A DNA stretch of 64,000 nt from the NCBI GenBank assembly GCA_947444055.1, contig CANEYR010000009.1, forward strand, positions 31,717 through 95,716. The letters run 5' to 3'. Under the pieces are notes generated by a model, which ran no database searches, had not been told where the DNA came from, and saw only the letters and a list, made by a program, of their open reading frames with translations. Shown here piece after piece: positions 7,923-16,382 of this stretch. The translations under genes were made by a program, and so were the position numbers. The stretch comes from Planctomycetota bacterium (lineage in GTDB: Bacteria > Planctomycetota > UBA1135 > UBA2386). Every line of letters starts with the position of its first letter. Within the stretch, counting starts at the first letter, position 1.

Positions 7923-8915
7923 ATGACGATGCTACCACGCGATGCGACGGCTGCGCCCGATGCGCGACGACCGGCGCGGCGCATGCGGCGCGTGGTGCTG
8001 TGGCTAGGTGCCGTCGTGGTGGTCGGCGTGGCCATCCTGGCGGCGGGGCGGCTGCTCTTCTCCCATTGGCGCGACGCCAGTGCTCGTCTGCTCGCGGGTG
8101 CAACGATCCGAGTCGTGGACGAAGCGGGAGCGCCGGTCGCTGGCGTGGAGGTGACCGTCGGTTGGCGCCCAGTGCAGCTTTGGGGGCGCTACGCGCAGGT
8201 CGCCATCATCGGTCCTTCGCAGGCCGACGGCTTCGTGCCAATGATGGAGCTCGCAGGCGTGTGGTCGATCGGAGCGACGTTCGACCTCGAGCCCCGCATC
8301 CTCGGCGACGACGAAGTGCCCACGGTGCAGCTTTCGGCGCAGACGGTGCTCGTCGTGCCACCGACCGGCCGTGTGGTCGTGCAACTCGTCGACGAGCAGG
8401 GAGCGCCGCTGCAGTTCGCGGACCTGCCGACCGCGTCGCTCTGTGGACAACCGGCAGAGTTCTCGCCGCGCGGGCGTGCGGAGTTTGATTCGGTCGCCTG
8501 CGGCAGCTCGTTGCAACTGACCGTGCACGTGCAGGGTTGGTCCCTCGGGGACCCACGCACCGGGTTCGAGCTGGTCCATGGTCCGCAACGATCGGGAGAG
8601 GTGGTCGAACTAACGCGCACCGTGCCACGAACGACGCCGCGGCTGATCGGTGTGGTGCGCAACGCCGACAGTTCGCCGGCGGTGGGCCGGCTCGGGTTCT
8701 CCCTACAGGGCGGCCGTGCGCACTACCGGACAACGGTCACGGCCGATGACGCGGGCAGGTTCTCGTTCCTGCTCGGGGAGCGCCGCGATCACGTTGGGCC
8801 GTGGCAACTGCAACTGCGCGGCGGCGGCGGCCTCACCAGCACCACGATCGAGTGCGAAGCACAGGCGGGGCCCGATGGCTGCATCAACGTCGGCGAACTG
8901 CGCTTCGCGCAGTAG
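7923..8915 (+). CDS. membrane-anchored protein with carboxypeptidase-regulatory-like repeats
   Basis: A protein of 330 residues from ATG 7923 (ATG 7929 is an equal alternative). After an Arg-rich N terminus (RRPARRMRR) there is one membrane segment (about 24-45, LWLGAVVVVGVAILAAG), leaving a periplasmic or extracellular remainder. That part reads as three or so beta-sandwich units with the typical 'I.V.DE.G.PV.GV.V' opening (GATIRVVDEAGAPVAGVEV; GRVVVQLVDEQGAPL; LIGVVRNADSSPA), resembling carboxypeptidase regulatory / Ig-like domains, often involved in protein or carbohydrate contacts. No catalytic motif is seen. It stands alone. Function unknown; the domain assignment is by pattern only. Confidence 0.75.
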   Translation: MTMLPRDATAAPDARRPARRMRRVVLWLGAVVVVGVAILAAGRLLFSHWRDASARLLAGATIRVVDEAGAPVAGVEVTVGWRPVQLWGRYAQVAIIGPSQADGFVPMMELAGVWSIGATFDLEPRILGDDEVPTVQLSAQTVLVVPPTGRVVVQLVDEQGAPLQFADLPTASLCGQPAEFSPRGRAEFDSVACGSSLQLTVHVQGWSLGDPRTGFELVHGPQRSGEVVELTRTVPRTTPRLIGVVRNADSSPAVGRLGFSLQGGRAHYRTTVTADDAGRFSFLLGERRDHVGPWQLQLRGGGGLTSTTIECEAQAGPDGCINVGELRFAQ

Positions 8916-9015
8916 ACGTCGCGGCGCCCCGGACCTTGCACCTCTCGCCGCGTAGCCGCCGCATCCGCAGTTCCGCCCAAGGCGAACCGAGCACCAGTCC
9001 CCCACCTCGCGTTCG

Positions 9016-9258
9016 TCAGCGCCCGATCGTCAGACGCAGACCGGTCGTGGCGTTCAGACCCGATGGCGACAAGGACAGCACTTGGCAGAAGAAGCCGGCG
9101 CCGATGAGGCTCGGCGCCGCGGGCACCGGGACTGGCAGCGCGCCAAACCCCAGGGCCGTGGCAACGTCGAACGTGATCACATCGAGTTGGGTCAGCAGCG
9201 TGCAGCCCGCGATCGGCACGTTCGATTGCGCCGCCGTTGCCGAGAGTGCCGCCGTAGC
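9016..9258 (-). pseudogene. orphan C-terminal fragment of an exported protein
   Basis: About 80 codons of minus-strand frame resemble the end of planctomycete exported proteins: 'SNVPIAGCTLLTQLDVITFDVATALGFGALPVPVPAAPSLIG' style residues, then 'AGFFCQVLSLSPSGLNATTGLRLTIGR' and stop (quoted in pieces; the whole segment is 9258 down to 9016). The 'IP..PSLIG..F..Q' and 'TTGLRLTIG' motifs are diagnostic. Upstream in the same frame the sequence turns into the antisense of the sulfotransferase gene, so no intact protein contains this domain. It sits 38 bp downstream of the sulfotransferase stop on the same strand. Most likely a decayed remnant. Confidence 0.6.
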
Positions 9259-9296
9259 GCCCGGCGGTCGCGAACGCCCGCGAACGGGGCGGCGGT

Positions 9297-10094
9297 CTAC
9301 GGCCCCTGATCCGCCGCTTGGCTCGGAGAGTCCTCGGCGGTCGCGTGCGGTAGCGGCATCGCGGCGCGGAGTTGGCCCGCCAGCTGCGCTCGGCGCGCTG
9401 CAAGGTCGAACCCCAGCGCGCGCTCGGCGGCGACATCGAGCTGGCTCGTGATCCACGCGAGGTCGTCGGCGGCGATCGGCGCGTAGGGCTTGGCTAGAAA
9501 CCGCTCGCGGCCGCCCTTCGCGGTCGTGACGCCGCGAAACCACGGCCAACGGCGCAGGCCGAAACGCGCCGCAAAAGTTCGTACGAACGTGCGCGGGTCT
9601 GGCACGACCGCTTCGTAGCGAACGTCTAGGTGATGACGCACGCGCGTCGGCAGCGCCGCCCATGCCTGCATCTTGCCGCGCCGCAGCTGCATGACGTTGG
9701 CGAACGGTTTGCCCGTCGCTAGATCGCGTTCGTGCACCATCTCGCTGCCGACCCGCGCATCGCCTTTGGCCAAGTCCATGTCCGTGCCCCAGACGCAACG
9801 CCACGGCGTGCGCAAGAAGCGGCTGAACGGCACGTCGCGCAACTCCGGGCCGGCGTGCCATGGCATGCCGTGCAGGCTGCGTAACCAGTCGAACGGGTCG
9901 CGGTGCACAACGACGAAGATGCAGTCAAGGGCGTGTTCGATGTCGCCCTGTGGCAGCCCATGCTTCCAGCCGAAGTCGTCGACGACGCGCACACCTGGCA
10001 GGTTGCGGCGCAGCAGCTGCGCGATCCAGTTGGTACCGGAGCAGCGCTCGCCGTAGATCTGCACGCGTTTGGGACTGGGTACGGCGGACGTCAT
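9297..10094 (-). CDS. sulfotransferase-family protein
   Basis: A protein of 265 residues from ATG 10094; a longer upstream frame is rich in Arg/Pro and not protein-like. Near the N terminus 'KRVQIYGERCSGTNWIAQLL' (about 9-28) is the 5'-phosphosulfate-binding loop of PAPS-dependent sulfotransferases, and 'IFVVVHRDPFDWLRSLHG' is the 3'-phosphate-binding segment (R.PfdWl.S). The overall shape fits the short bacterial sulfotransferase-like families that modify surface glycans or lipids. It lies 43 bp downstream of a DUF6473 gene on the same strand; the two families are frequently neighbours, which supports a joint role, perhaps in surface polysaccharide decoration. The acceptor substrate is unknown. 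Confidence 0.85.
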   Translation of the reverse strand: MTSAVPSPKRVQIYGERCSGTNWIAQLLRRNLPGVRVVDDFGWKHGLPQGDIEHALDCIFVVVHRDPFDWLRSLHGMPWHAGPELRDVPFSRFLRTPWRCVWGTDMDLAKGDARVGSEMVHERDLATGKPFANVMQLRRGKMQAWAALPTRVRHHLDVRYEAVVPDPRTFVRTFAARFGLRRWPWFRGVTTAKGGRERFLAKPYAPIAADDLAWITSQLDVAAERALGFDLAARRAQLAGQLRAAMPLPHATAEDSPSQAADQGP

Positions 10095-10137
10095 GGCCAG
10101 GGTCGGTTGCCTGCGGAGCCAATCCGCATGGCAGAAG

Positions 10138-11091
10138 TTAGCCGGGTTGTGAGTTGGTGAAAGAGGCTCCCTCGTCACGCAGACGGCGGACGGCGGCGAG
10201 CAAGGACACCGCCGCGTCTGCATGCATCTCGGGCGAGGGGTAGTAGGCGTTGTGCGTCCAGCGCCAAGTCGGCGCCGTGCCGGTGCCATCGTCCGCCGGC
10301 CGCACCGTCGTCGGGGCACCGGTGTGCCGACTGCGCAGCAATTGCGGACTGCCGCGCGAGGTCACGCACTCGATGTAGTCGTCGGCGAGTTGGGCCAACG
10401 TGGCCACCATGCGGTCGTCGACAAGCTGGGGGTACGCACCGAACAAGGCTGCCACCGAGTGGAAGCGCGGGCGATACGCGGGCCGTCTTTGGCCAAACCA
10501 GAACAGCAGCTTCGGCGACCGGATCGCGGTCAGCAGTTCGCCGAACTCGGCCAACCAGTGCGAACGGGTCTCGCGCACGAGTTGGCGGGCGTACTGGCGA
10601 GCTGTCAGCGCGCGCCAACGATTGACGAGCCCGCGCAGCCAGGGTCGTCGCCAGCCGGCGAGATCGGCATGCAGCACCTCGGCCCAAGCTTCGTCGGCGC
10701 CGAGCACGCGGCCGTCGGTGCGCACGTGCAGACGTTCGCGCCCGCCGCTGGTGAAACGCGAGCAATCGGCACTGCGACCCGACAACACCTGGAACACCAC
10801 GAAGCGAGCCCCCGCGAGCAGCGACGCGAACTGCGGCTGCCGGAACAGCGCCGGTCCAGCGCCGGCGACGCCCAGATTGAGCACCGGCAAGCCGATCTGT
10901 TCGGCGAGCAACGTCGGCCACGGCCGCGCCGCAAAGCAACCAAACGTCTGGGCGGCGCCGACACAGGCAAAGTAGCTGCCGGGCGCGAGGCTGGCCGGCG
11001 CGGGGCCACGCAACCAATCGCTGTCGGGCCCGGGTCGCCACAGCTCGTAGTCGACGATCTCGGCGTCGCGCCGCTGGTAGCCCTGGGACAT
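10138..11091 (-). CDS. DUF6473 family protein
   Basis: A protein of 317 residues from ATG 11091 (MSQGYQRRDAEIVDYELW); an ATG eight codons upstream is possible. The opening 'YQRRDAEIVDYELW' and the 'GSYFACVGAAQTFG' and 'LGVAGAGPALF' motifs match DUF6473, a family whose fold is SGNH-hydrolase-like (GxxxxxG and GxxN blocks) but whose activity is unproven. It has no signal peptide. It is the first gene of a two-gene unit with the sulfotransferase 43 bp downstream. A role in transferring or removing a small group on a surface glycan is a reasonable guess. Confidence 0.75.
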   Translation of the reverse strand: MSQGYQRRDAEIVDYELWRPGPDSDWLRGPAPASLAPGSYFACVGAAQTFGCFAARPWPTLLAEQIGLPVLNLGVAGAGPALFRQPQFASLLAGARFVVFQVLSGRSADCSRFTSGGRERLHVRTDGRVLGADEAWAEVLHADLAGWRRPWLRGLVNRWRALTARQYARQLVRETRSHWLAEFGELLTAIRSPKLLFWFGQRRPAYRPRFHSVAALFGAYPQLVDDRMVATLAQLADDYIECVTSRGSPQLLRSRHTGAPTTVRPADDGTGTAPTWRWTHNAYYPSPEMHADAAVSLLAAVRRLRDEGASFTNSQPG

Positions 11092-11340
11092 GGCGCTACG
11101 GCAACGCTCCGGCACGCAGGTCTGGTGGTGTGAGTTCGCGGCGGGTGAAGTCGCCGCCGAGCCCGTCCGCGCACAACCCCCAACATGTCAAGGTCGCTGG
11201 ATTGGGGCGCGCTGGCATTGCAGGGGCGAGATCATGCCATGGGGAGGTGGCATGTCACGCCGACGCCCTGCCCGAGAATTGTCCAACGAGGCGCGAACGA
11301 AGTCCGCGCGGGAATCGCTACTGCCGGGGCCCGGGTCGCA

Positions 11341-11538
11341 TGCGGGCCCTGCACGGTGGTGCCGTCGGCCGACCTGCTGCTGTCCGCCGCCAACCCCACC
11401 GTGGTCGCGGTCCCAAACACGCCGTCGCTGATCGGCGCCGAGCTCTACACGCAGTGGCTGCAGTTGCGGCCGAGTGGTTGCCCGATCCTGCCGGACTTCG
11501 GTTTCACCAACGCGCTGAAGTTCACGATCGCCGAGTAG
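11341..11538 (+). pseudogene. orphan C-terminal fragment of an exported protein
   Basis: About 65 codons ending at TAG 11536-11538 read 'CGPCTVVPSADLLL.., then 'VAVPNTPSLIGAELYTQWLQL' and 'FTNALKFTIAE'. 'VPNTPSLIG.ELYTQ' is a nearly textbook version of the C-terminal module of planctomycete exported proteins. Upstream of about 11341 the frame has no resemblance to a protein body and there is no signal peptide, so this is a truncated remnant. It points towards the AbiE toxin-antitoxin operon, which starts about 170 bp downstream on the same strand. Confidence 0.65.
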
Positions 11539-11610
11539 CGGCGGGCTCGGCGACTTCACCCCGACAAGGCCGCACGCCGGACTGCAGCAGGAAGAGTCGC
11601 ATTGGCTCGC

Positions 11611-11701
11611 AGTTGCAATGGAAGAAAACTAAAGCTCCGCTTTGGGTTCATGCGCCTGAGTGGACGATAGTTGCACTTAACTAAAGCGTGACTTACGTTT
11701 T
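11611..11701 (+). promoter_or_regulatory. repeat-rich region upstream of the abiE operon
   Basis: This stretch is visibly more AT-rich than its surroundings. It holds a split direct repeat: AGTTGCA plus AACTAAAGC at 11611-11617/11627-11635 and again at 11669-11675/11679-11687. It also holds an inverted repeat AAAGCGT-N5-ACGTTTT (11683-11701, one mismatch), ending 4 nt before ATG 11706, and a short hairpin AAAGC-tcc-GCTTT (11631-11643). AbiEi-type antitoxins are known to repress their own operon by binding inverted repeats upstream, so these are candidate operators. No confident -35/-10 pair was found. Confidence 0.4.
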
Positions 11702-11705
11702 GTGC

Positions 11706-12293
11706 ATGATATCGACCGATTCTGACAAGGCCCCTGACTGGGGCATGCTGCTCGAAACGGCCACCCAGCAAGAGGGCCTGTTCACGACCAGCCAGGCAGC
11801 GACAGCCGGTTACTCCTCCCAGCTGCTTCGTCACCACGTGCGCGCCGGCCGTCTGGCCCGAGTCCAGCGAGGCATCTACCGCGTGGTGCACTTCCCAGTC
11901 GGTGAACAGGCGGACCTGGTAGCGGCGTGGCTGTGGTCGGATCAGGTCGGCTTGGTATCTCACCAGACCGCGCTGGCGCTGCATGGCCTGTCGGACGCGC
12001 TGCCGGCGCGGTGCCACATGACGCTGCCAAGTGCGTGGCGGCGCCGTCGGCTGAACGTGCCGTTCGGCATCACGCTGCACCACGCCGACGTGCCTGACGA
12101 CGATCGCACGTGGTTCGGTGCGGTGCCAGTCACTTCGCCTCGCCGCACGCTTGCCGATTGTGCCGTCTCTGGACTCGGTCCAGAACTGCTTGGTCAGGCT
12201 GCACGCCAAGCCCTTCGTCGCGGACTCGTCGGCGCCTCCGAGGTGCGTGAAGTCGAAGCCGCCCTGCGGCCGTTCGGGGGCATTCACCTGTGA
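11706..12293 (+). CDS. AbiEi-like antitoxin / transcriptional regulator
   Basis: A protein of 195 residues from ATG 11706 (an ATG at 11688 would overlap the operator-like repeat). The N-terminal part is a winged-helix domain: 'LETATQQEGLFTTSQAATAGYSSQLLRHHVRAGRLARVQRGIYRV', the classic opening of type IV toxin-antitoxin AbiEi antitoxins. The C-terminal part (about 70-195) has 'SHQTALALHGLSDALP', 'ITLH' and 'VTSPRRTLADCA', also typical of the family. It is followed with a 4-nt GTGA overlap by an AbiEii-like nucleotidyltransferase, so the pair is a type IV toxin-antitoxin system, often active against phage or in plasmid/island maintenance. Confidence 0.9.
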   Translation: MISTDSDKAPDWGMLLETATQQEGLFTTSQAATAGYSSQLLRHHVRAGRLARVQRGIYRVVHFPVGEQADLVAAWLWSDQVGLVSHQTALALHGLSDALPARCHMTLPSAWRRRRLNVPFGITLHHADVPDDDRTWFGAVPVTSPRRTLADCAVSGLGPELLGQAARQALRRGLVGASEVREVEAALRPFGGIHL

Positions 12294-13186
12294 CCGTTCG
12301 CCGCTACGTGTCGCCCGCAGCGTTCAAGCAGGCGCTCGAGCAACGACTGCGTTCGTCGGCATCGACGGGGGGCGCCTTCGCTCGTCGGCGGCAGATCCTC
12401 GTCTTCCATCGGTTCGTGGCGCGCATTGCCGCGTTGTTCGGTGACGACGCAACCTTGAAGGGTGGGCTCGTGCTCGAGCTGCGGGTGGCGCGGGCTCGCG
12501 CGACGAAGGACGTCGACCTGCGCCTGGTCAGTGATCCTGCTCGGTTGTTGGAGCGCCTCCAAGAAGCAGGGCGCCGCGACCTGCTCGATTTCATGACCTT
12601 CGAACTTCGGCGCGACGAGGAACACCCCACGATCGAGAACGACGGCCTGCCCTACGGCGGTTGGCGCTTTCGTGCCGAGTGTCGGCTCGCGGGCCAGCCC
12701 TACGGGTTGCCCTTCGGCGTCGACATCGTGCTCGGTGAGCCACTGGTGGACGAGCCCGAGATCGTGGTGGCAGCGGACACGCTCGGTTTCGCCGGCATCG
12801 CGCCGCCGCAGATCCGCGTCTACCCGATCGAGACGCACCTTGCCGAGAAGTTGCACGCCTACACCATGCCGCGTCTGCGCCCCAACTCGCGGATCAAGGA
12901 CCTGCCCGACATGGCCTTGCTCGCAACGGTGCGCAGATTGCAGTCCGCGCGGTTGCGGCGCGCGTTGCAACAGACGTTCTCGTGTCGCCGCACGCATGCG
13001 TTGCCGCTGCAGGTGCCAGAACCTCCGGCGGCGTGGACGGAGCCCTTCGCGGCCATGGCGGACGAAGAAGAACTGGCATGGCCGACGCTGGCCGAACTCG
13101 TGGCGGCTTTGCGATCGTTCCTCGATCCGGTGCTCGCCAACGAACGCGATGCGACGTGGTGGCCGGAGACGTGGCAGTGGCGCTGA
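12290..13186 (+). CDS. AbiEii-like nucleotidyltransferase toxin
   Basis: A protein of 298 residues starting at GTG 12290, whose start overlaps the antitoxin stop (GTGA). The nucleotidyltransferase signature is clear: 'LKGGLVLEL' (56-64, the GG of the KGG motif) followed by 'RATKDVDLRL' with the paired metal-binding aspartates Asp74 and Asp76. Later motifs include the lysine in 'THLAEKLHAY' and 'RIKDLPDMALL' (the conserved D-D of the family). AbiEii toxins are thought to transfer nucleotides, in known relatives to tRNA ends. All core residues look intact, so the toxin is probably active. It ends at TGA 13186 with nothing recognisable coupled downstream. Confidence 0.9.
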   Translation: MTVRRYVSPAAFKQALEQRLRSSASTGGAFARRRQILVFHRFVARIAALFGDDATLKGGLVLELRVARARATKDVDLRLVSDPARLLERLQEAGRRDLLDFMTFELRRDEEHPTIENDGLPYGGWRFRAECRLAGQPYGLPFGVDIVLGEPLVDEPEIVVAADTLGFAGIAPPQIRVYPIETHLAEKLHAYTMPRLRPNSRIKDLPDMALLATVRRLQSARLRRALQQTFSCRRTHALPLQVPEPPAAWTEPFAAMADEEELAWPTLAELVAALRSFLDPVLANERDATWWPETWQWR

Positions 13187-13497
13187 GAGTTGCCGCGTTG
13201 CACGCAAGAACTGCCGGCAGGTTGGGCCTCTGCAGCGGGGCTGGCGGTCCTGACCAGTCGGTGGCCCCAAGGGGTGTGGCGGCGTTGCGAGCGAGCGGTT
13301 TGCGGCCTCGATCTGGCCGCGCGCCTGCTGCCACAACATGCCGCTCGCGAAACGGCGAGGAATCTTGTCCAAAACGGCGGCGAGCTTGCCATGGGAATGG
13401 CAGACGGTCGTGCTGGAGCAGCGAGCGACTGTCGGCGGTGCGGATTGAGCGTCGATCCGCGCCGGCCTGATCGCTGCCGCCCATCACGGTCCTTGCC
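13187..13497. other. intergenic region with one possible small ORF
   Basis: This 311-bp gap follows abiEii and precedes an exported-protein gene. It contains one plus-strand frame of 36 codons (ATG 13338 to TGA 13448; begins MPLAKRRGILSKTAASLPWE). It has a protein-like mix of residues but no Shine-Dalgarno site and no family I recognise. It may be a remnant or chance. I see no terminator, tRNA or repeat here. Confidence 0.25.
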
Positions 13498-14973
13498 ATG
13501 AACTCGCCACTGCGTTTGCTCCTGCTCTCGTGTCTGCCCGTCGCCGGAGTGATGGCGCAGGTACCCGGCGCCCTGCTGACCTTCAGCCAAAACGAGAACA
13601 CCATTTCGATGGGAGGCGGGCCGCTGCAGGTCCTGCGTCCCAACGAGATCGCGTTCCTGCCGCTGCAGCCCGGTTGTCCAGGCGGCGCTCGCACCGAGAA
13701 GTGGTCGCCCCGCACGTGCATGCAGGTGATGACCGGCGACGAGAACGGCGACGGTCAGTACTGGAACCCAAGCCTGTTCGGGAGCATCGATGCGCTGTCG
13801 ACCGGATGGGGGTTGACGACGTCCTCCTCGATTGTCAAGGTCGCGCCGAACCCCCGCATGGTGTACTGGTCGCCGTCGGCGGCTATGGGCGCCGGCATCA
13901 CCAACTTGCCGCTGCGGCCGGGCGACATCGGTCGCATCCACGTCAACGGCACGGTCGACATGCTGATGACCCAAGAGACCTTCAACAAGGCGTTGGGGTT
14001 GCCAAGTAACACCCCAATCGACATCGACGCGTTCGCCTACGAGCCGGGGCTCGGCATCTACTTCTCGCTCAACGCCCCCGGCACTCTGTGCCAACTCGAG
14101 TGTGCGCAGAACCAGTGGGTCCTAAACGGTACTCTGCTGGCGATCCCGTGGTCGAAGGTCGTCACCTATGGGCCGGGTGACTTGCGAATCCAGGATGTGG
14201 TGACAACCGGCCCCAACTTCTACGGCTGTGCCCACGAGATCTTTGACGAGGTCTCAATCAAGGTGCATCTGCAGAACAGCGGGATCACCGACCGCTTCGG
14301 CGTCGCCAACCTCGGCGCAGGAGACATCGACCTGGAGAGCCTCGAAATCGACCACGGACCGGGCACGTCGATCATGTCATTCCCCACATGTGGCCCCACG
14401 GTGCTCGTCCCCAACTTCCTGTTCTCGACCGATTCGATGACCGGCGGCAGTCTGGCCAGCACCATTAACTATGGTTCGCCGCCCATGGGGCCGTGCGGCT
14501 TCCTGGGCATACCGGTGCCATATGGTCTGCAGACCGGCGCCGCGGTCGGCATCCAACAACAGCTCGCCAACGTGGGGCCAGCGAGCTACGTGAACGCCCT
14601 CGCGTTTGGGACCACGGAGCGCTTCGTGCTCGAACCCGTCCTGCCCCAGCTGAACTATGGATCCGCGGGTGGTCCGCCGACGACCATGCACGTGGGCGGG
14701 GATTTCAACTACGTGTTCACGTGGATCGACATCGTTCCCAACACGATTGCGCCGTCGTTCACCTTGGGGGGAGACTTCTTCCCAGATTGGTACTGTCTCA
14801 ACTTGTTCCTGTGGGACTTCGGCGTGCCGGTGAATGGCTTCCACAGTTTTGCGACGCCAAACATTCCGGTCGGCTGGAGCGGCAAGTTGATCTTCCAGAG
14901 CATCGGCTTCGACATTGTCCCCACGAATGTCGGACTGAATCTCAGCACACCCGCCGCGATCGACGTCAACTGA
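13498..14973 (+). CDS. exported protein of unknown function (planctomycete type)
   Basis: A protein of 491 residues with a clear signal peptide (MNSPLRLLLLSCLPVAGVMAQ, cut after about residue 20). The mature part is rich in Gly, Pro, Asn and aromatic residues, with few charges, as expected for a beta-rich extracellular protein. An acidic stretch 'TGDENGDGQYWNPS' near residue 80 could bind calcium. Cysteines are several (CPGG, CMQV, LCQLEC, CGPT), so disulfides are likely. The C terminus ('NIPVGWSGKLIFQSIGFDIVP') resembles the beta-sandwich module at the end of other exported proteins of this group. Function not recognised. It stands alone, 31 bp from the convergent FGE-like gene. Confidence 0.8.
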   Translation: MNSPLRLLLLSCLPVAGVMAQVPGALLTFSQNENTISMGGGPLQVLRPNEIAFLPLQPGCPGGARTEKWSPRTCMQVMTGDENGDGQYWNPSLFGSIDALSTGWGLTTSSSIVKVAPNPRMVYWSPSAAMGAGITNLPLRPGDIGRIHVNGTVDMLMTQETFNKALGLPSNTPIDIDAFAYEPGLGIYFSLNAPGTLCQLECAQNQWVLNGTLLAIPWSKVVTYGPGDLRIQDVVTTGPNFYGCAHEIFDEVSIKVHLQNSGITDRFGVANLGAGDIDLESLEIDHGPGTSIMSFPTCGPTVLVPNFLFSTDSMTGGSLASTINYGSPPMGPCGFLGIPVPYGLQTGAAVGIQQQLANVGPASYVNALAFGTTERFVLEPVLPQLNYGSAGGPPTTMHVGGDFNYVFTWIDIVPNTIAPSFTLGGDFFPDWYCLNLFLWDFGVPVNGFHSFATPNIPVGWSGKLIFQSIGFDIVPTNVGLNLSTPAAIDVN

Positions 14974-15004
14974 CTGATCGGCCAGCCGCTCGGTTTTGAA
15001 GTCC

Positions 15005-16207
15005 CTATTCAGGAATCAACCGTGCGGGGCGCGCGCCCAACCAGTCGGCTGTGAAAGTGGGCACGTTGTAATTGCGATAGGAGGATCGGGTCAGAGGGAG
15101 GTCGCAGAAGAAGCTGCCGCCACGATGGAAGTGATGGTCCGATCTCACGCGAGGCAGCAGTTGGCCGGTTCCAGCCTTCTTCAAGTCCGAATTGCTGGCT
15201 TTCTCGTCGAGACACCATTCACGCACGTTGCCATGCACGTCGTGCAGGCCGAACGCGTTTGCGGCGAAGCAGCCAACCGGCGAGGAATAGAAGTGTCCGT
15301 CATCGAAGGCAAACGAAGGGCCCGGACTTCGGATAGAAGCGTTGCCGGTCTTGTCGCGCACGTTCTCCTTGCCCGCGAGGTCTTCCGGGCTGTCGCCCGG
15401 CCACCAGGGTGTCGAGGTCCCTGCACGACAGGCGTACTCCCACTGAGCTTCGGTGGGGAGGACGAAGCCATTCTGGGTCAGCACGTTGTTGCAACTGGTC
15501 CAATCGACACGATCGACCGGGTTGGCGGCCGTCACCCTCTTGCCGCCGATAACGGCACCGACTTTCCCCACGCTCGGCCACTTCGCGACGTTCATCCCAC
15601 GTGCCAAGCGAGCCCATTGGCCCTGGGTGATCTCATGTCGCGCGATCAGGAAGGGGGTCAACTCGACGCGAACTACTGGGGCTTCGGCAGGAAACGCTCT
15701 CGGATCGAAGCCTGGGTCGGTCTCGCTGCTCTCCTGTGCGCCCATGGAGAACGCACCTCCCGGCAAGAGAACAAGCACGATGCCGGTGTCGTCGCCGATC
15801 TCGATCGTGCCATCGGGACGATGCTCGGGTAGCGGAATGTCGCGCGGGTCGCGCGTCCCGTCCCACGCACTACGCAGGTCGTAGAACTCCCATAGCTTCG
15901 TCACCGGGTTCTCGCCGAGCGGCACTAGCCCGACCGTGGTTCGGTCTGTGAGCTTCGGCGTGAAACCCGCGTACTTCGGGTTGCTTGCCACAGCCGCGCG
16001 AACCGCTTCGATCGTGTGCCTCGCCTTTGGGTGGCGAGGGAGGTCGGCCAGCAGCTTCGCCCAGATCCGGTTTGGGTCGGGCGTGGCCTTGGGTTGCGAC
16101 GCTGGTGAAGCCTTGGGTGGGTTCTGCGTAGGCGTCTGGGTGGGCGCTACGCCCGCGAACGCAACCGCGACGACAAAACCTGCAACGAGTGGGTGAATCA
16201 CGTCCAC
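15005..16207 (-). CDS. exported FGE/SUMF1-domain protein
   Basis: A protein of 400 residues with an N-terminal signal/anchor (MDVIHPLVAGFVVAVAFAGVAP) and a Pro/Thr-rich linker. From about 150 it has the formylglycine-generating-enzyme fold: 'VLLPGGAFSMGAQ', 'FLIARHEITQGQWARL', 'NPVDRVDWTSC', 'LPTEAQWEYACRAGT', 'GLHDVHGNVREWCLD' and 'HRGGSFFCDLPLTRSSYRN', ending 'LGARPARLIPE'. In true FGE two active-site cysteines follow GGS; here only the first (Cys368) is present, so oxidation of sulfatase cysteines is doubtful. Such domains often serve as binding or effector modules in Planctomycetota. No sulfatase gene is nearby. It is transcribed alone, convergent with the exported protein on the other strand. 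Confidence 0.9.
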   Translation of the reverse strand: MDVIHPLVAGFVVAVAFAGVAPTQTPTQNPPKASPASQPKATPDPNRIWAKLLADLPRHPKARHTIEAVRAAVASNPKYAGFTPKLTDRTTVGLVPLGENPVTKLWEFYDLRSAWDGTRDPRDIPLPEHRPDGTIEIGDDTGIVLVLLPGGAFSMGAQESSETDPGFDPRAFPAEAPVVRVELTPFLIARHEITQGQWARLARGMNVAKWPSVGKVGAVIGGKRVTAANPVDRVDWTSCNNVLTQNGFVLPTEAQWEYACRAGTSTPWWPGDSPEDLAGKENVRDKTGNASIRSPGPSFAFDDGHFYSSPVGCFAANAFGLHDVHGNVREWCLDEKASNSDLKKAGTGQLLPRVRSDHHFHRGGSFFCDLPLTRSSYRNYNVPTFTADWLGARPARLIPE

Positions 16208-16382
16208 GTAACGCTGGCCACTCCTCCCCCATCAGTCAATCGTTGATCCATTCGCCGGGAAGGGTGATTCGCCGGACGAACGCTTCGCTGCACTCCTGAC
16301 GATTTCGGCATCAAACGGAAAGTGCGGCGCTAGCAGGACGTCGCCACCGGTTCCGATGTGCACGGATGCACAAGGTGACCCG

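Noticed and set aside
15005..16207. Active formylglycine-generating enzyme serving a sulfatase
   Set aside because: The second active-site cysteine is absent and no sulfatase gene is in the window.
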